Both the position numbers and the translations under genes were made by a program. 64,000 nucleotides of DNA, taken from Vitis vinifera. Taxonomy: Eukaryota > Streptophyta > Magnoliopsida > Vitales > Vitaceae. The notes beneath the pieces are model-generated. The model did not search any database. It was given only the letters and a program-made list of their open reading frames with translations, and was not told where the DNA came from. Every line of letters begins with the position of its first letter. Position 1 is the first letter of the stretch. Shown here piece after piece: positions 1 to 10,704 of the stretch. The DNA lies in contig NC_081817.1 in NCBI RefSeq assembly GCF_030704535.1, positions 1,193,001-1,257,000 of the forward strand, in the 5' to 3' direction.

Positions 1-1124
1 TTGGGAACATTTGGTGTACGATTTTTTTTCAAATAAAAATGTCCCTTGACATATTGATTATTTACACGTGTACTTCAAAAAAAGTTTATTTTTGAAACAA
101 AAATGAAAATATTTTTATTTAAAATGAGTATTTTATAGGATTTTTTTTTAATAAAAAATACGTTCAGAGTTAAATTAACAAAACGGGGATGATCATTTCT
201 TTTAATCAAATCACTCTAAATAACTGAATTAATTGACTAATAGGGATAAAAAGATTCTACATTTATAAATCTAATCTCCTCATTTTTTGTCTTGAAAAAT
301 AATTTGTTTTCGACATGAATATCCTTCACCTGTTGCTTATTTACATATGTAATATATTGATTATTTACCTATGTGTTTTAAAAAGAATTATTATTATTTT
401 TTAAATGAAGATATTTTTTTCCAAAATATATATTTTTTAATATTAAAAATATTTGAAGAATGAGGATGATTTTATCCCTTTTAATCGGAACAACCCTAAA
501 CGCCAAACAGCTTTTTTAATGGGATGTTACGAGATCATTCATCCAAAAAGTTATACACAGAAAAAGTCTGGCATAAGTGACGACCACAAAAAAAATGCAC
601 ATCTTACACAAAATAAGCTGCAAATATGACCGAATTTAAGAAAAAATCAAAACCATTATAATCTATTTATGATTTGCTCAAAAAAAAAAAAAGAGACAAC
701 TATGAAGTCCAAAACCTCTCCTTTTCCTTATTTTCTCGGCCACCAAACAGAGGTTTATCTCAAATTGCCGAAACCACAAACCAACAACGACTCCAAACTT
801 TTTGGAGAACTAAACAAAATGAATAGGACCACCACATAAAAAAATCCCAAATATTTGTATATCTATAAAAAAAAACAAGGCACCGAGAAACGGATAAGAT
901 GGAGAATATACCTTTGATCCCTATAGATGTTTGGACGATTGGCCTGAACAAATCGCAGTCAGTGAGTACTCGATCTGAACCAGCTTTCCTGAAGGACGGG
1001 CCCTAGTTGGGCTTAATTACAGGCCCATCCAGCTTTGGCCCGAAAATTTCGGGCAGGCTGCGGTCCCCGTAGGGCCCTACCTACCTAATTTACATTCCTA
1101 TCTAAGGAACGAAAAAGATTTTTC

Positions 1125-1283
1125 CACGTGGCAAATAAAAAAGCAAAAGCGACCATTATTGGGGCCGGGTTGCAGCTGACACCCACGTGATCGAAGGGAT
1201 GAGATCAAAGACGTGTGACCTACCATCTATGAGTCTTGTTGATAAAGACAAAATCAATTGCATTAAAACCTCACCCACACGTG
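1125..1283. promoter_or_regulatory. Cluster of three perfect G-boxes
   Basis: CACGTG occurs at 1125-1130, 1184-1189 and 1278-1283, with a further ACGTGT at 1211. CACGTG is the core bound by plant bZIP and bHLH factors and acts as an ABA-response or light-response element. The density is high for AT-rich spacer, so a promoter is likely, but no adjacent coding exon was found. Confidence 0.5.
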
Positions 1284-1520
1284 GCAGTTGCTACCTTATC
1301 TCTTTTTCCACTGAGCGGCTTAAGCTGTGGCTTATAACTTATAAGCCACGTTTGAGCCGTAGAGATATTTTTATCCATTCAAAGTTTTTTTTTTAAATGA
1401 AGAATATTTTCGTTTTTGATTTAAATGTTCATATGGTTTATAATTATCAAATATGTTTTTAATTTTTTTATTAGAAATAAAATTAGATATTTAATATTTT
1501 TAAAAATAAAAGACACATTT

Positions 1521-1523
<3 letters not shown>

Positions 1524-1555
<32 letters not shown>
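1524..1555. repeat. (AT)n microsatellite
   Basis: Uninterrupted AT dinucleotide run of about 16 units in spacer DNA. Confidence 0.95.
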
Positions 1556-1560
<5 letters not shown>

Positions 1561-3245
1561 TCTTTTTTTTCTACAATAGTGATGGAACATAAGGTTGTGT
1601 TTGAGAAATATTTTGAAAAATAATTTTAATAAACAATTTTTATAAAAATATGTTTGGAACTTAAAATATTGTTTTATTAACGTATTTTATTTGTTTTCAA
1701 ATATATTTTAAAATAATTTTTATTTAAAGTATTTTATTTTTAATCATTTATCATTTTTATATAATTATTTTTTAAAATAACTATTGAAAATTAATTAAAA
1801 ATGTTATTATGAAAAATTGTGTTTCAAATTACTAAGCCTGTTTTTTATTTTGAAAATAAAAAGTTAATTTAGAAAATGATTGTCAAGTTTAAAATCTTAG
1901 GTTCAGTTTGATAACCGTTTTTTGAAAATAAAACATGACAATAAAAAATTATTTTTTATTTTCTATTTTTAAAAATTGGAAATAGAGTATTTTTAGATAA
2001 ATTTTTTTAATTATTGTTCAAGTGTTGTTTTAAAAATAATTATATAAATATATAAAATAATTAAAAATAAAATATCATATATAAAATTTATTTTTAAAAA
2101 GATTTAAAAATAATATTTTAAAATATATTTTTATTTTACAAAACATCATATGATAATTTTAAAAAACTGTTATTAAAAATTGTTTTTCAAAATTATTTTC
2201 TAAAACAATTAGTTTTACACTTAAAAATCGTTTTTCATTTTTATTTTTATAATTAAACTTTATACCATGAATCTAGCACCTTCCTACGTAATATAATAAT
2301 AATAATAATAGCAATAATATCAAAAAGACCCTTTTTCAAAAAAGATATCAATGGAAGTTTACTTTATTATACTTTATTATAGAAAGTATCAATTGATTTT
2401 ACATGTAATCTTTGGGTACAATGTCTTATCAATCTCTTTATCTCATTTCATTGCGCATGCTTCCTAACCATTATTGCTCTTAGACTTATGACCAATTATT
2501 CAGTGAAGGAAAATATGCTACTAGACAAGTGACTACAAGAGTCTTGTTACGGAACAGCTCAAGCAATCAATTGGAAATTTTTAGTACCAAAAAGTAATTA
2601 TTTAAAATATACTATTTATTTGTACTCACTCAATTTTTTTTTTAAATATCAATAATAATATTACCTTTTATTATTAAATTAATACCTTTGTCCAATCTTT
2701 ATTTAATGTAAAATATGATTGGATAAAATTTTTTAAAATGTATAAATTTTAATTATATTTATTTTTTTCTTAATAAAATCAAATATAAAAAAATAATATA
2801 TATTTTTTTTCTACTGCTTTCCGAAAAAAAAGTATAGCCTTTGATTATTATCAAGATCGTGCATTAAAATAAAATAATCAGGATGAAAAAGTTTGACCAG
2901 CTTGGGTGGAAATAGCGGAGTCGAAAAAGGGGAATTATTGGGCTTTGGAAAACCGGGTACAGATGCACCTAGGTTCATTCCCATCGAAATAGGCCGGTAG
3001 GCTGTGGGCGCCACTGTTATATTTACGGACAAAATACCCGTATGACTTGGGACTCGGGAAGATGAACCATTTCAGATACCAAAATTGCCCTCATTCTTTC
3101 CCACTTTTTACATGTCCAAAAGATTTTTTTAATCTTTTAATATTAATATAATAATTTTTAAAAATTATAAATTTTATGGTTTTACAAATATTTTAAAAAA
3201 ATTGTTTTAAGAATAAAAATAGAAAAAAGGAAGAAGTAATCTACA

Positions 3246-3585
3246 CTAAAGTTAGGGTCCTTTTGTTTGGCTTCCTTGTCTATTTAAACGGCGATGGGAG
3301 AACGTATTTGCAGTGTCATTTTCGTTATCACAACCAGCTCAGACTTCTATCTTGAGATATTTTTAGTGAAAAACGCCCTGAAGAATTAATAATGGATTTG
3401 TATAAACCAAAAATGGATTATTAAAGTTCCTAAGATAACGTAAATGGCATTTACGTAATTTCATTAAAGTTAGGGTCCTTTTGTTTGGCTTCCTTGTCTA
3501 TATAAACGGCGATGGGAGAACGTATTTCCAGTTTCATTTTCGTTATCAGAACCAGCTCAAACTTCTATCTTGAGATATTTTTTCA
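3246..3585 (+). repeat. Duplicated core promoter and 5' leader (two copies, 218 bp apart)
   Basis: About 120 bp at 3246-3366 recurs at 3464-3585 with few differences. Each copy includes the same upstream block, a TATA-like box (TATTTAAA at 3281, TATATAAA at 3499) and the same transcribed leader. Only the right copy leads directly into the coding start at 3599. The left copy has the weaker TATA box. About 98 bp of other sequence lies between the copies. Confidence 0.85.
3438..3456. promoter_or_regulatory. 19-bp palindrome between the two promoter copies
   Basis: ACGTAAATGGCATTTACGT has perfect 9-bp arms around one central base. It sits between the duplicated promoters, and each outer end is an ACGT core, the usual bZIP contact. 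A dimeric binding site is plausible. Function is inferred only. Confidence 0.4.
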
Positions 3586-3598
3586 GCTTCTTAGCGAA

Positions 3599-4109
3599 AT
3601 GGCTATGGAGGTAATTTCACGTACACCACCGTCATCGTCGACGTTGAATCCGAACGCACCTTTGTTCGTTCCGTTGGCATATCGGACGGTGGAGGACTTT
3701 TCCGATCAATGGTGGGCCCTGGTACAGTCCTCTCCCTGGTTTCGCGATTACTGGCTTCAAGAATGCTTCCAAGATCCCGAAACTGACCCTTACTGTTACG
3801 ATATTGACGATCCTGCCCTCCCCGACATCGACGCTCTCTTCGACGACTGCACCGGAAGTAAGTAGCGCTTTTCCAATCTATTGACTCTCTCAGTCCCAAC
3901 TCGATACCTCGTCCGATTCGATTCAGTTTGTCCTTCTTTGTGCAGGCAAAGCGGAGGAGGAGAAGGAGCATCAGAGGGAGTTGGTGTCGCTGGGGGCGTT
4001 GAAGTGGCGGAAGACTCGAGATCCGGTGGTGACGCCTAGGCACTTCGAGAAGGCTCCGAAGATAGTGAGCGTGAAGGTGAGTCCGAGGCCGATTCAGCAG
4101 CCGCGGTAG
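3599..4109 (+). CDS. PAM2-motif protein, ERD15/CID-like
   Basis: Two exons, 3599-3857 and 3946-4109, encode 140 residues. The intron is GT-AG, with the donor inside GAAGTAAGT. Residues about 14-25 ([12 protein letters not shown]) form a clear PAM2 motif, which in this family binds the MLLE domain of poly(A)-binding protein. The following VEDFSDQWW block is also typical of ERD15/CID proteins. Residues about 55-84 are acidic, and the C-terminus is basic and proline-containing. The protein is somewhat shorter than Arabidopsis ERD15. An in-frame ATG at 3512 lies only about 13 bp after the TATA box at 3499, so it should fall outside the transcript; the start at 3599 is preferred. The family acts in stress and ABA responses through mRNA-binding partners. 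The exact orthologue is not decided. Confidence 0.85.
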
Positions 4110-4316
4110 AGCGACTCCGATGCTTGTGGCGTCAATGATTTCGAGGCCGGCGAGTTAGGGTTTCCTGGTAGTTTGAGTTTATTTGTGCTTTTTTTTCCCT
4201 CTTTGAATGTGTACATAGAGATCACTCTAACTCGATGAATAGATCTTCAAAACAGCGGTCATGTTCTGTGTATGTGTTTCTAATAAATAAAATTTGTTCA
4301 AAATCCTCCGGAAAAA

Positions 4317-4436
4317 GATATAAAATCGAGATATCCAACAAGAAAAAGGAAAATCGAATAGAATTAATCGAAAATGGTATAAAATCGAGATATCCAACAA
4401 CAAGAAAAAGGAAAATCGAATAGAATTAATCGAAGG
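4317..4436. repeat. 59-bp tandem duplication in the 3' flank
   Basis: The block starting TAAAATCGAGATATCCAACA at 4321 is repeated from 4380 with a 3-bp difference in an ACA run. It lies between the two convergent genes and is probably in or just after their 3' ends. Confidence 0.85.
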
Positions 4437-4632
4437 CAATTTTACATTCCATAGATATAATATTCTAGGCAAAAATTATAATAATCTCCTCTATGAAGAT
4501 TTATAGGGCCTTAAAGCAAGTTTCTGCAGGTGCTTGGGAGCTCCATTCCCCCAATAGTGACCTTTTTTCTCTGTTTCCATGGCCACGATCCAAAAAAACT
4601 GTAGGAATGATCGTTTAAGATCCGAAACTGGT

Positions 4633-5035
4633 TTACTCTGACTGCCAATTGCTTGCTCTTTTCCCAATCTTTTGGAGGACTCTGATGACTTCTTCCTCGG
4701 TTACATTGCCTGTCACTATGACCTTGTTGAGTTGTGTATCAATGTTGTATGTTTCAATATCTGCTAGCCCAAAGAAGAAAATATAAAATCAGAATTTGGA
4801 ATACTGTAGTCGCGAAATGGATACCGGAGATTTGGGCGAATACCCTCAATCTTCTTGATGGCCTTCAAGATTTTCTTGATGCATTCCTCGCAGTGTAAGC
4901 CGACCTTCAACTCCACCACCTATTGCAGAATCCAGAAGAGCCATTACCTCCATGATCAAGGCCACAGAAAAAGGAGAAAAGAAGTTCAGAAAACAAAGCC
5001 AGGAGTGGGGTGTTTGGGTTACTTACATTAGCCAT
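4633..5035 (-). CDS. Small heavy-metal-associated (HMA) domain protein
   Basis: Three coding exons on the minus strand, 5027-5035, 4844-4919 and 4633-4760, give 70 residues. The first exon codes only Met-Ala-Asn before a GTAAGT donor. The protein is a single ferredoxin-like HMA domain: VVELKVGLHCEECIKK at the N-terminus carries the Cys-x2-Cys metal site, and ETYNIDTQLNKVIVTG is the usual second strand region. Such domains bind Cu(I), Zn or Cd and act as cytosolic metallochaperones. There is no C-terminal isoprenylation box (it ends NWQSE), so this is an HPP-type rather than a HIPP protein. The metal loop has Leu-His where classical ATX1 proteins have Met-x, so the preferred metal is uncertain. 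The gene is convergent with the PAM2 gene. Confidence 0.85.
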
Positions 5036-6380
5036 TCAGATGGATGAGGTTGGATGAAAACAATTCTGGGAGTTTGGTGGGGAAATTCTTCAGTACTTGA
5101 GAAGAAGAAGATTGCAAAAATATTGATATTAGCTCTCTGAATGCACATATTTAAATAAATACATGGTTAGTGTAAGGAATTAGATTCTTTCCTTCATGAA
5201 TGGGAATATAACTTTGTGAAAGGTAACCTTTATTGTTCTTTTTTTGTTGACTCTAGAGACCATGCTTCTGCTAGGGTATTGTCCAGGCATTAATATTAAT
5301 TTGATTTAGGGGAAATTATAGGCGTTTTCAAGTCATTATTCCTGAAAAATTAGTCTCTGTGAATCATTTTCAAGTCACGAGATGATGTGTTAGATTAATG
5401 ATTGAAAACTTAAAGTGCCAAAAAAAGGTCATCGGTTAGTGGGGAGCGGAACAGCAGAAGAGACACGATGATCAATTCATTCCTTTCATGCTAAAGCCTG
5501 CTTTACTAGCCATTAATTAAAAAGGTAGCTTTAAGCCAAAAAGAATGGCATCGCCTCCATTTATGCCTGAAGATATCAATTTAATTTTTGCTGTTTGCTA
5601 GGGAGTACTTTAAGGCACCGAACAGCTGCCTATTGTAGATGATTCACGATTTATGATAGTATTAATATTGATTTCAACCATTAAGGGAGTCACATGCTTT
5701 AAATGCCCAAAAAGGAAAAGGGAAAATTCAATTCGCTTTAAATGCCTAAAAAGGATTTCACCCACTTTAATTAAAGGATAGTTACGGAATTTTGGCATTT
5801 GCTAAATAACCTTCAACAAAAATTTTCCTTCTTAATGAAATTTTGGTCTTTTCGTTCTCAAGAACTATCAAATTTGTCAACATTTTTGACTTGTCATCAC
5901 ATTTAGTCCACCATTTTCGGTAATTTTTCCTACATCAATACTATCAATAATTTTTTTATTGAATATAAATTTATTAATAAAATATTTAAGGAAATGGTTG
6001 GTGAAAGATAATTTAACAAAAAAAAAAAGTGTTAAAATATAAAAGGAAAAAAATAAAATAAAATAGAATTATAGTTAGAACACATGATTTTAGGAATGTT
6101 AAAACATGGAAGGAAAGGAAAAAATAAAAATAAAAATTAAAACACTTGATTGATTTTAGGAATAAATAAAGAAATTTTAAATTATTAAATCTTTTTTCTA
6201 AAATATTCCTTTATTACAAAATTTTGATAAATCTTTTTACATGGTGTGGATTAAACTGAAAGGTCATATTTCAATTTTAAAGTACGGAAATCAATGGCTT
6301 CTGGCATACTTCCCAAGTAGTGAAAGCCACATTGGCCATGCAATCAGACTTCAAGCCTCTTCCATCCTGACATACTCATA
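5036..6380. other. Spacer with the upstream region of the HMA gene
   Basis: The first few hundred bases are the probable promoter of the minus-strand HMA gene. The rest is AT-rich with no convincing exon. A short local repeat of a TTTAAATGCC-type block occurs near 5700-5750. Confidence 0.6.
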
Positions 6381-6658
6381 GGTGGTGTTTGTTTTTTTGA
6401 CTTTTTATTAAAAATAATTTAGTTTTAAAATTTAGGTTATTTATTTTTCTACTTTTTCATGTTTTATTATAAACTTTTTACTAAATAGAAAAAATCAAAT
6501 ATGTAGCTTTTTCTAAATATAAAAAATAACATATTGGTTTTTTTTACTTTTTAATACTTAATAAAAATAAAATACTACAAAAACAAACAACCTAATATTT
6601 AACACTGTTAAGCATTAAGGTTCTATTTAGAATTAAATAAAAAAACAAACATCACCAC
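6381..6658. mobile_element. MITE-like element(s) abutting the sulfotransferase remnant
   Basis: The left end GGTGGTGTTTGTTTTTTTGA at 6381 is matched in inverted form by AAACAAACATCACCAC at about 6643-6658, and also by a second inner end near 6574-6592. The interior is very AT-rich and non-coding, which fits one or two nested non-autonomous DNA elements. No clear target duplication was seen. The element ends about where sulfotransferase similarity begins, so it may mark the break that removed the gene's 5' part. Confidence 0.5.
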
Positions 6659-6659
6659 A

Positions 6660-8216
6660 ACCTCGTTATCCAAGACTGGTACCGCATGGCTCAAAGCCCT
6701 CACTTCTCCATCATCAACCACAACTCCTCCTCCTCTGATCCTCTCCTCACCCACAACCCCCACGAGCTCATTCCTCTCCTGGAGCTGGAATCCTTCGGCG
6801 AAGACCCCAAAAACAATATCCAAGATATCCCTTCTCCAAGGATCCTCAGCACCCACCTCAATCTCCTCAACCTGCCCGACTCCGTCCTGAGCTCCGGCTG
6901 CCGGGTCCTCTACATTGCCCGCAACCCCATGGACACGCTCGTCTCGTACTGGCACTTCTTCAACAAGCCGCTCGGCTTCTCAGTCCTCTGGACGTGGTTT
7001 ATGAGGAGTTCTGCAGTGGGACTTGTTGTCGCCTCGCGTATCCGGTGGTCCACGTTGCTGCTATATGGATGGACACGTGATTCTCAACACACAAGGGGTT
7101 CTTGATTCAGCGGTTGCACCTGCAAAAGGCATCCGGACAGGGTGTCCGGACGCACCCTCCGATGGTTTTGTTAGCCATGGTGAGAGAGAGATATATAAAT
7201 CAGTTGGCCTTTTACTAGGTATCAAGAGGTTACCAGGGGATCCCTTTCTTCTTCGTGCGAAGGTATATATATACAGCTTCAGGGGTACTGTTCCTCTCAT
7301 TAATGGTGAGGAGATATTTTATGTTGTGATGATGACAATAGGTGTTAGTAGGAGCATTATCGCCCTACGAACGACCGTCAGAAACCATGGTAGGTGATGC
7401 GGCTGTCAGAGATCGTGGACAGTGATTATGTAGAATGATCGTGGGAAGTGACTTGCTGTCACTTCCCCTTGTCTTCTCACTCTGCAGGTGATGAGATGTG
7501 GGTCATGGCTGCTTGTTGTGATTGCGTGTAAGACTCGCTTTACTTTAATTGACCATCCAAACGATTTATATCCGGATGGCTCATGCTGATCATCCGGATG
7601 TGTTGTGGAGACCATTCGGATGTCTACGCTCTGCCTGCATCGTTTGCTCTTCCTTGGATAGGGCTTGGCTTTCCTTGAGGTGGTCCGGATAGGATAACTG
7701 CACCATGCATACCTTTAGGGGAATCCAGATGATGATGGTCCGGATGATAATATGTGCCACGCGTCACCATGAACTGCGTGCCACGTGTTTCTCAAGGGGA
7801 GGGGTCCCTACAGGACTGTTCCGGGCGGTTTGTATTTTGATCATGTTCTGGAGTACAGGAAGGAGAAAGAGAAGGAGAGTCTACTGTTTTTGACGTACGA
7901 GGAGCTGAAGGAGGACCCGGAAAAGCATGTGAAGAGGCTTGCAGAGTTCTTGGGATGTTCGCTGGCTTCATCTGAGATCAAGGAGATTGTGAAGAAGAGC
8001 AGTTATCAGAGGCTCCGAAACTTGGATGTGAATCAGAATGGATCAGAAAAGGTTCACTGGAGTGGAATTGGGTTTGGGTCTTTTTTCAGGCAGGGAGTTG
8101 TTGGAGATTGGAAGAACCATTTGAGTCCAGAGATGGTGCAACGGCTCGACCAGATTGCGAGCCAGAAGTTTGAAGGAAGTGGTTTAGAGTTAGAATCCAT
8201 TGTTAGATCTTCATGA
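6660..8216 (+). pseudogene. Cytosolic sulfotransferase (SOT) pseudogene, interrupted by a solo LTR
   Basis: Two blocks, about 6660-7023 and 7818-8216, match the plant PAPS-dependent sulfotransferase family, which transfers sulfate to flavonols, brassinosteroids or hydroxyjasmonate. The left block has the PAPS-binding KTGTAWLKAL stretch (6672-6701), then LLTHNPHELIPLLELE, LPSPRILSTHL and the RNPMDTLVSYWHFFNK region. The right block has FDHVLEYRK, LFLTYEELKEDPEKH and the C-terminal FFRQGVVGDWKNH motif that contacts the cofactor. It ends in TGA at 8214-8216. About the first 60 residues of the family are missing. The KTGT block is in a different frame from LLTHNPHE, so there is a shift near 6703-6710. 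A second shift lies near 6985-6995, before DVVYEEFCSGT. A 789-bp LTR sits inside that conserved stretch. The gene is dead. Confidence 0.85.
7024..7812 (+). mobile_element. Solo LTR of an LTR retrotransposon (copy 1)
   Basis: The element begins TGTTG and ends CCTACA, and is flanked by a perfect 5-bp target duplication, GGACT (7019-7023 and 7813-7817). No internal coding region is present, so it is a solo LTR, the usual product of recombination between two LTRs. A second copy in opposite orientation lies at 30402-31118. It contains TATA-like runs near 7190 and 7265 and many TCCGGA motifs. The superfamily (Copia or Gypsy) cannot be decided from an LTR alone. Age cannot be measured without a partner LTR. 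The two copies differ clearly in length and sequence, which suggests they are not very recent. Confidence 0.85.
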
Positions 8217-8909
8217 GAGGAAGGCGAGTGTTCATGGTCAATCATTTCTGGGAAGCACCTCTAATCTCTTTAAACGAAACAAGATTTCTTGCCTCATATA
8301 TTTGAGTTTTGGAAGCATCCAGTCCAGCTAGGGCCTGGACTTATTAATTTTAGGCCCAAAAGGGTGGGTTAGAAAACATAATGATTATGAAGACTCACTC
8401 TTTTAGAAGATAATTTTACCCTTTAATATATTTTTTATATTATTTATAAATAAATTAAGATTGTCAATGATGTGGGGCCCATACATGATGATAAGTACAA
8501 GTTGATAAATGATATGGGACATACATGATGATAAGTACATGTTGATAGGCAATCAACGGTACATTTTTCAACTTGAAAAAATTGTTATCACTTTTGAACA
8601 ATTAACTATTTAAAAATTTGTTTTTTTTTTTTAAATTGAGATTTTTTAAAGAACCTTATAAAAAAACTAATTTTTAATATCTCATAAATAAAAACCATAT
8701 CCTAAAGTTATTATATCATTTTATCTATAAAACATACAATTAAAAACTTTGTTATCATAATATAATAAATAATTATTTTTTACGAGCACTCATCAATTGA
8801 ATAATATATAAATATTCAATTGACTAACACACACCTATTAAATGGAATAACTCACAATTATTCATTGGGTAATATAGCACGTGAAAAAATTAAATAAAAA
8901 TAAATTAAA

Positions 8910-9405
8910 TTATGTTATAATATATTGTAATGATAGTGTATTTATATTGTAAGTATAATGCATTCATGTCGTACCTATATTTTATTATAAAAGTAATAAT
9001 TTTAAAAATGTTTATTCATACCCTATTGGTATTAACACATCATATTAATATATTAACAACATTTATTTAGTGTTTTGAAATTATTTAATAATTTTTGTAT
9101 ATATATATATAAACTACGTGAATTTAAATTAGTATTTCATTTTATTTCATAAATTATTTATGATATAGGTATGTTGTGAAATATGGTATGATCATACAAA
9201 ATTACCATTTTTATAAAAAAATTCATAAATTTCTTAATTAGGTTTTATTGTAATGTATTATAATGTAAGTGTATTTATATTGTAATTATAACATATTTTT
9301 GTTGTACTTGTATTGTATAATAAAAGTAATAATCTTAAGGATCACCTTTTATACCTTATTAATATTCAACATATCAAATATATTAACATCATCCACTCGA
9401 TACAT
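8910..9405. repeat. Degenerate tandem duplication, period about 332 bp
   Basis: GTGTATTTATATTGTAA occurs at about 8937 and again at about 9269. The following text (TATAATAAAAGTAATAAT, then a run naming TATTAACA) is shared in the same order. Both copies are AT-rich and non-coding. Confidence 0.6.
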
Positions 9406-9621
9406 TGAGAAAACAAATTTATATGAAAATTAAAAAAAAAAAAAAAACACTATGCAAAGGTAAAAAATCATATAAATTTTTTAAAATTATTTTATTATAA
9501 AAATAAAAAATGATTAAACATTTTCTATCATTTTCTTATTATTTTTAGAGAATTTGAATGAAAAATTAAATATTTTATCTTCCTTAAATTTAATACAAAA
9601 ACATAATTTATCAATTTAAAC

Positions 9622-9626
<5 letters not shown>

Positions 9627-9698
<72 letters not shown>
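9627..9698. repeat. (AT)36 microsatellite
   Basis: A perfect AT run of about 72 bp, the longest simple repeat in the window and probably polymorphic in length. Confidence 0.97.
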
Positions 9699-9702
<4 letters not shown>

Positions 9703-10704
9703 AAATCATCATTTTTATTATATAATTATAAAACTTATTTTTTTCTTCATAAAATTAAAAATTAGAATAAAAATAAAAAAAGGTAAAAAAACAATAAATG
9801 ATATTTTGAAAATATTTTTTAAAAGTATTTTTGTTTTAAATAGTAAATTTAAATAACAAATTATATATAATTGTAAGGGTTAAACCCAAAATTTTGATTT
9901 AAAATTTAAATATCAATAATTACAATAAATGTGGGACCCATGTACCATAAATGTATTCACAAATAAAGTGAAGTGCTTTAAATGATTTGAATTTTAAAAG
10001 TTTTAGTTAAAGGACAGTTTTGGTATATTAAGCTTACTAAAGTTCACTCCAATAATTATTAAAAGATACCACCTTTTCTAGTAATTGTTTTGGCCAGCTT
10101 ACCCTTTTAGATAATTCTCCCTTAATTTTAACAAAATTTGGAAAAAAAAAAAGATTTAAATTTAATAAAATATTAATTTTATAAGTTTCTTCAAATTCAT
10201 TTTATTATATAAAGATGAAATAATTTTAAAATACATACATTTTTATTTAATTTTAATTATATTTTTATATTTTAAAACGTACAATGAATTCTCAGAGTTT
10301 TATCTTAAGAACTTTTCTAAAATGAAATTTACATCTCACCTTATGACCGTAATGCTTTTTCTGGACGCAATCGTCCTTTATAAGTTGATAATCATACCCA
10401 ACGTTTATTTTAACATTCATGACGTACGGCCGTGATATACTCACTAACATCTAACGGACGGGAAGAAAATCACTAGTCAGACGCCCACATTGACCAACGG
10501 CTTTAACCGCAGTAAATTAATTGCGAGGAATCAAAATGCGCCACATTGCGTACCGCGTTCTCATTGGCTCCGCCATTTGTGTATTTATTATTATTATTCT
10601 ATCTGCTTGATCGTAAGATTCCTCCTTCGTCCTCTTTCTCAAAAAGACTTGCTTTTGCTTCCTCATCTACTGGATTCCCAAAATTCTGAAATTCGTAATC
10701 GGAA

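Larger units (their letters stand above)
1..3245. other. AT-rich spacer without a recognisable gene
   Basis: I see no supportable coding exon here. Most of it is AT-rich sequence with long A and T runs, typical of decayed inverted-repeat elements (for example about 1590-2260). Two stretches differ. Positions about 950-1300 are richer in GC and carry TGGGCC-type motifs and several ACGT-core sites. Positions about 2810-3060 are also richer in GC but hold only a short minus-strand reading frame that I could not relate to any family. A gene to the left of the window could use the 950-1300 block as promoter, but this cannot be decided here. Confidence 0.6.
8217..10704. other. AT-rich spacer, no gene seen
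   Basis: No supportable exon. It contains a 40-bp local duplication around 8481-8550 (ATACATGATGATAAGTACA at 8481 and 8521), a degenerate ~330-bp tandem duplication, a long AT microsatellite and many homopolymer runs. The last 250 bases, from about 10430, are less AT-rich and are the likely promoter and leader of the nuclease gene. Confidence 0.65.

Noticed and set aside
2811-3032. 73-residue minus-strand frame in a GC-richer patch
   Set aside because: No ATG-proximal signals or family motifs; the patch is short and isolated.
3603-4043. 146-residue minus-strand reading frame
   Set aside because: It is the antisense shadow of the PAM2 gene exons and intron, has low complexity, and matches no family.
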